From the NCBI RefSeq assembly GCF_001457025.1, contig NZ_KQ758600.1, positions 496,001 through 560,000 on the forward strand: a stretch of 64,000 nt of DNA. Reading direction: 5' to 3'. Position 1 is the first letter of the stretch, and every line of letters begins with the position of its first letter. The notes beneath the pieces were generated by a model. The model was not told where the DNA came from, made no database searches, and was given only the letters and a program-made list of their open reading frames with translations. Source of the DNA: Pseudarthrobacter enclensis (GTDB taxonomy: Bacteria; Actinomycetota; Actinomycetes; Actinomycetales; Micrococcaceae). Position numbers and translations under genes: made by a program. Of this stretch, positions 61,898 through 64,000 are shown in pieces.

Positions 61898-62061
61898 AGC
61901 ACACCTTTCTAGAGAAAACAGGTGGAAAACTTCGACGATGCGGTCCCGGCTGGTCCGGGAGCGGTCCCGTCCGAGTTTACCCGGTGGACTGAAGCTTGGC
62001 GGAAACTCCCCGGCCGGGGTGTGCGCTGCTGCCGCCGGAGGGCCGGGGGCAGCAGCGTGCA

Positions 62062-63429
62062 TCAGGCGTTGACGGCCCCTGCCACGGCATCCGCGGTGGC
62101 CACCTGCACGGCCAAGTCCCCGGCCGGCGGCATCCAGGTTTCGGGGGCTGCGACCACCTGTTCTCCGGACCGGATGTCCTTGACCTGGTGCGTGCCGTCG
62201 TCGTCCGTGAACCAGACGTAAGGGATGCCGCGGCGGTCAGCGAATTTGATCTGCTTACCAAATTTCTCGGCTTTGGCCGCCACCTCGGTGGGAATGCCCC
62301 GGCTGCGGAGCTGTGCTGCGACGTCCTGCGCGGCGCCCCAGCTGTCGTCATGCGTCAGGGCCACCAGCACCGCCGTCGGCACGGACCGGGATGCCTTGGC
62401 GAGATCCTGGCTGAGGATCCGGGACACAAGCCGCGTCACGCCAATGGACAGGCCGACACCGGGGAACTTGCGGTTGCCCTTCGATGCCAGGGCGTCGTAG
62501 CGGCCGCCGGAGCAGATGGAGCCGAGCTGCTCGTGGCCAACCAGCACCGTTTCCACCACTGTGCCCGTGTAGTAGTCCAGGCCGCGGGCGATGCTCAGGT
62601 CAGCCAGCACCTTGCCCGGCGCGCGCTGGACCGCCGCGTCAATGACCTGTTCCAGTTCGTTCAGGCCTTCCTCAAGGAGGTCGTTGCTGACGCCCAGTGC
62701 CCGCACCTGCGCCACGAAGGACGTATCCTCGGTGCGGATGCCTGCCAGCTGGAGGGCCTTCTGCGCCTGCTCATCCGTGGCGCCCAGCTCCGCCTTCAGC
62801 AGCTCCGCCACCTTGGCCGGGCCGATCTTTTCGAGCTTGTCGATGCTGCGCAGCACCCCTGCGGTGTCCTCAAGGCCGATGCCGCGGTAGAACCCTTCCG
62901 CGAGTTTCCGGTTGTTGATCCGGAGCCGGAAGTCCGGGATGGGAAGCGCGCTCAATGCCTCGGCGATGACCAGGGCGATTTCGACGTCGTAGCGGAACGG
63001 CAGCTCACCGTCACCCACGACGTCGATGTCTGCCTGGGTGAACTCGCGGGCACGGCCCTCCTGCGGGCGCTCACCGCGCCAGACCTTCTGGATCTGGTAG
63101 CGGCGGAACGGGAAGGACAGGTAGCCGGCGTTCTCCACCACGTAGCGGGCGAACGGCACGGTGAGGTCAAAGTGCAGCGCCAGCGCGTGGTGGTCGCCCT
63201 TGCCCTTGGCCTCGCCCTCATCCTCCTGCAGCCGGCTCAGCCCGTAGACTTCCTTGTCGATCTCGCCCTTGCGCAGCAGCTGCCCGACGGTTTCCACGGC
63301 GCGGGTCTCAATCGAAGCGAACCCGTGGAGTTCGAAAACGCGGCGCAATGTGTCCAGGACATGAAGCTCCACCAGCCGCTCCTCGGGAAGCCACTCGGGG
63401 AATCCGGACAGGGAGGCGGTGCGTGCCAT
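62062..63429 (-). CDS. hisS: Histidyl-tRNA synthetase
   Basis: HisRS charges tRNA-His. The 455 residues show class II motifs: [19 protein letters not shown] (motif 2), the histidine-binding [13 protein letters not shown] and the C-terminal anticodon domain. ATG 63429 ([13 protein letters not shown]) has GGAGAA seven bases upstream; the longer frame to 63516 is not supported. The 164-base gap to aspS shows no gene. Confidence 0.95.
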   Translation of the reverse strand: MARTASLSGFPEWLPEERLVELHVLDTLRRVFELHGFASIETRAVETVGQLLRKGEIDKEVYGLSRLQEDEGEAKGKGDHHALALHFDLTVPFARYVVENAGYLSFPFRRYQIQKVWRGERPQEGRAREFTQADIDVVGDGELPFRYDVEIALVIAEALSALPIPDFRLRINNRKLAEGFYRGIGLEDTAGVLRSIDKLEKIGPAKVAELLKAELGATDEQAQKALQLAGIRTEDTSFVAQVRALGVSNDLLEEGLNELEQVIDAAVQRAPGKVLADLSIARGLDYYTGTVVETVLVGHEQLGSICSGGRYDALASKGNRKFPGVGLSIGVTRLVSRILSQDLAKASRSVPTAVLVALTHDDSWGAAQDVAAQLRSRGIPTEVAAKAEKFGKQIKFADRRGIPYVWFTDDDGTHQVKDIRSGEQVVAAPETWMPPAGDLAVQVATADAVAGAVNA

Positions 63430-63512
63430 GGAAGTTCTCCTCTTAATGTGCCGGACACCGCCCGCGTTCCGCCCGCCCCGGGGCGCCGTACGGCGGCAGT
63501 CCAGCCAGTCAT

Positions 63513-63543
63513 GCATAAACTATGTGCGGCAGTCAGTTTATGC
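63513..63543. promoter_or_regulatory. Inverted repeat carrying opposing -10 boxes between hisS and the isomerase gene
   Basis: GCATAAACT and its complement AGTTTATGC are 13 bases apart. Each arm contains TAAACT, a TANNNT -10, one per strand (63516-63521 plus, 63535-63540 minus), and both predict starts near 63528. The pair may be a symmetrical divergent promoter or an operator. The -35 regions are poor. The rest of the 248-base gap shows no gene. Confidence 0.5.
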
Positions 63544-63677
63544 GTCATCGGTGTGCATCTCTAATGCGCCGGACCGGCACGGCCTGGCAGTCGGAGAACT
63601 GCGCCCGGACCGTAACGGACCTGGGACGCAGCCGGACGGTGCATCCGGTAGATGCAGCCTGAGAATGAGGAGGAACC

Positions 63678-64000
63678 TTGGCGGCCAGTTCACGCAGTGC
63701 CCGCGAAGCAAAACGGCATATCCAGCAGATGGAGGCCAAACGCGAGCTCAGGCGGGACCAGGAGAAGCGCCGCAAGCGCGACAACCTGATCGCCGCCGGC
63801 GCCGGAACCGCCGCCGTGGCGCTCGCCGTCGTCCTCCAACTGACGGCGTTCGCCGGCAACCCCACCGAGGATGAGTTCGCCGCTGCCGAGGCAGGCCTCA
63901 CCAGCCCGTCCGCTTCCGCCACCCCTTCCGCACAGGCGACCAACGGCCCCAACATTCCCTCCGCCGACACCGCCGCGGGGAAGACCTTCACCGGGGAACT
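63678..64000 (+). CDS. Membrane-anchored peptidyl-prolyl cis-trans isomerase (N-terminal part, cut by window)
   Basis: The start is TTG with a strong GAGGAGGAA. The visible 107 residues have a charged cytoplasmic coil (1-36, rich in Lys, Arg and Glu), a membrane segment (about 37-58) and a Ser/Ala/Pro-rich linker ending AGKTFTGEL. A start like this directly divergent from hisS is typical of actinobacterial cyclophilin-type isomerases (PpiB-like), whose enzyme domain would lie beyond the window. The assignment rests on context and N-terminal form, since the catalytic domain is not visible. Confidence 0.7.
   Translation, partial: MAASSRSAREAKRHIQQMEAKRELRRDQEKRRKRDNLIAAGAGTAAVALAVVLQLTAFAGNPTEDEFAAAEAGLTSPSASATPSAQATNGPNIPSADTAAGKTFTGE

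Noticed and set aside
63430-63677. Histidine leader peptide before hisS
   Set aside because: Short ORFs such as MHTDDA contain only one His codon.

Overview
The window is a gene-dense, high-GC stretch of actinobacterial chromosome. Protein sequences and gene order point to the Micrococcaceae, most likely Arthrobacter or Pseudarthrobacter; I judge this by recognition, not by a search. Supporting signs are frequent GTG and TTG starts, an actinobacterial integration host factor (mIHF), the orders rarA-rpsD-alaS-ruvX-mltG-aroECKB-efp-nusB and pyrRBC-carAB-pyrF-mihF-gmk-rpoZ-coaBC-metK-priA, and TANNNT -10 elements. I see no rRNA, tRNA, CRISPR array, insertion sequence or prophage. Almost everything is housekeeping core genome.

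Layout. 1-5.9 kb: ybeY (cut by the window edge) and phoH, a GerMN lipoprotein on the other strand, then rsmE, dnaJ and hrcA behind a CIRCE operator. 6.0-7.4 kb: a DUF3097 and a DUF4870 protein, followed by a 57-bp tandem repeat. 7.6-11.8 kb: hemW, lepA, an orphan MazF/PemK-like gene and rpsT with a strong terminator. 12-19.9 kb: leuS, degV, comEA, comEC and holA on the minus strand. leuS is preceded by a small leader ORF with three successive leucine codons and a terminator hairpin, a probable attenuator. 20-24.2 kb: glycerol catabolism genes (glpD, glpF, glpK). 24.3-28.2 kb: a divergent SorC-type regulator, an aldo/keto reductase, an alpha/beta hydrolase and a glycosyltransferase. 28.2-43.4 kb: a long pyrimidine and housekeeping block from pyrR to priA; pyrR has a probable PyrR-binding RNA loop beside its ribosome binding site. 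43.5-44.8 kb: a PrsW-type protease. 44.9-58.5 kb: nusB, efp, a TPR protein, the aro genes, mltG, ruvX, alaS, two small membrane proteins, rpsD and rarA. 58.5-64 kb: an actinobacterial VLRF1-type peptidyl-tRNA hydrolase, a GNAT acetyltransferase, aspS, hisS and the start of a membrane-anchored peptidyl-prolyl isomerase.

Working together. Most minus-strand genes are translationally coupled by 1-4 base overlaps of the TGATG or GTGA type (pyrR-pyrB-pyrC-PH protein, carA-carB, efp-nusB, ruvX-mltG-aroE, aroC-aroK-aroB-TPR). Many genes serve translation: four aminoacyl-tRNA synthetases, EF-P, EF4, S4, S20, rRNA maturation and methylation enzymes, and VLRF1. The most interesting signals are regulatory: the leuS leader peptide and terminator, the PyrR loop at pyrR, CIRCE at hrcA, several start codons placed 6-7 bases after a TANNNT box (probable leaderless mRNAs), and a symmetrical pair of opposing -10 boxes between hisS and the isomerase gene.
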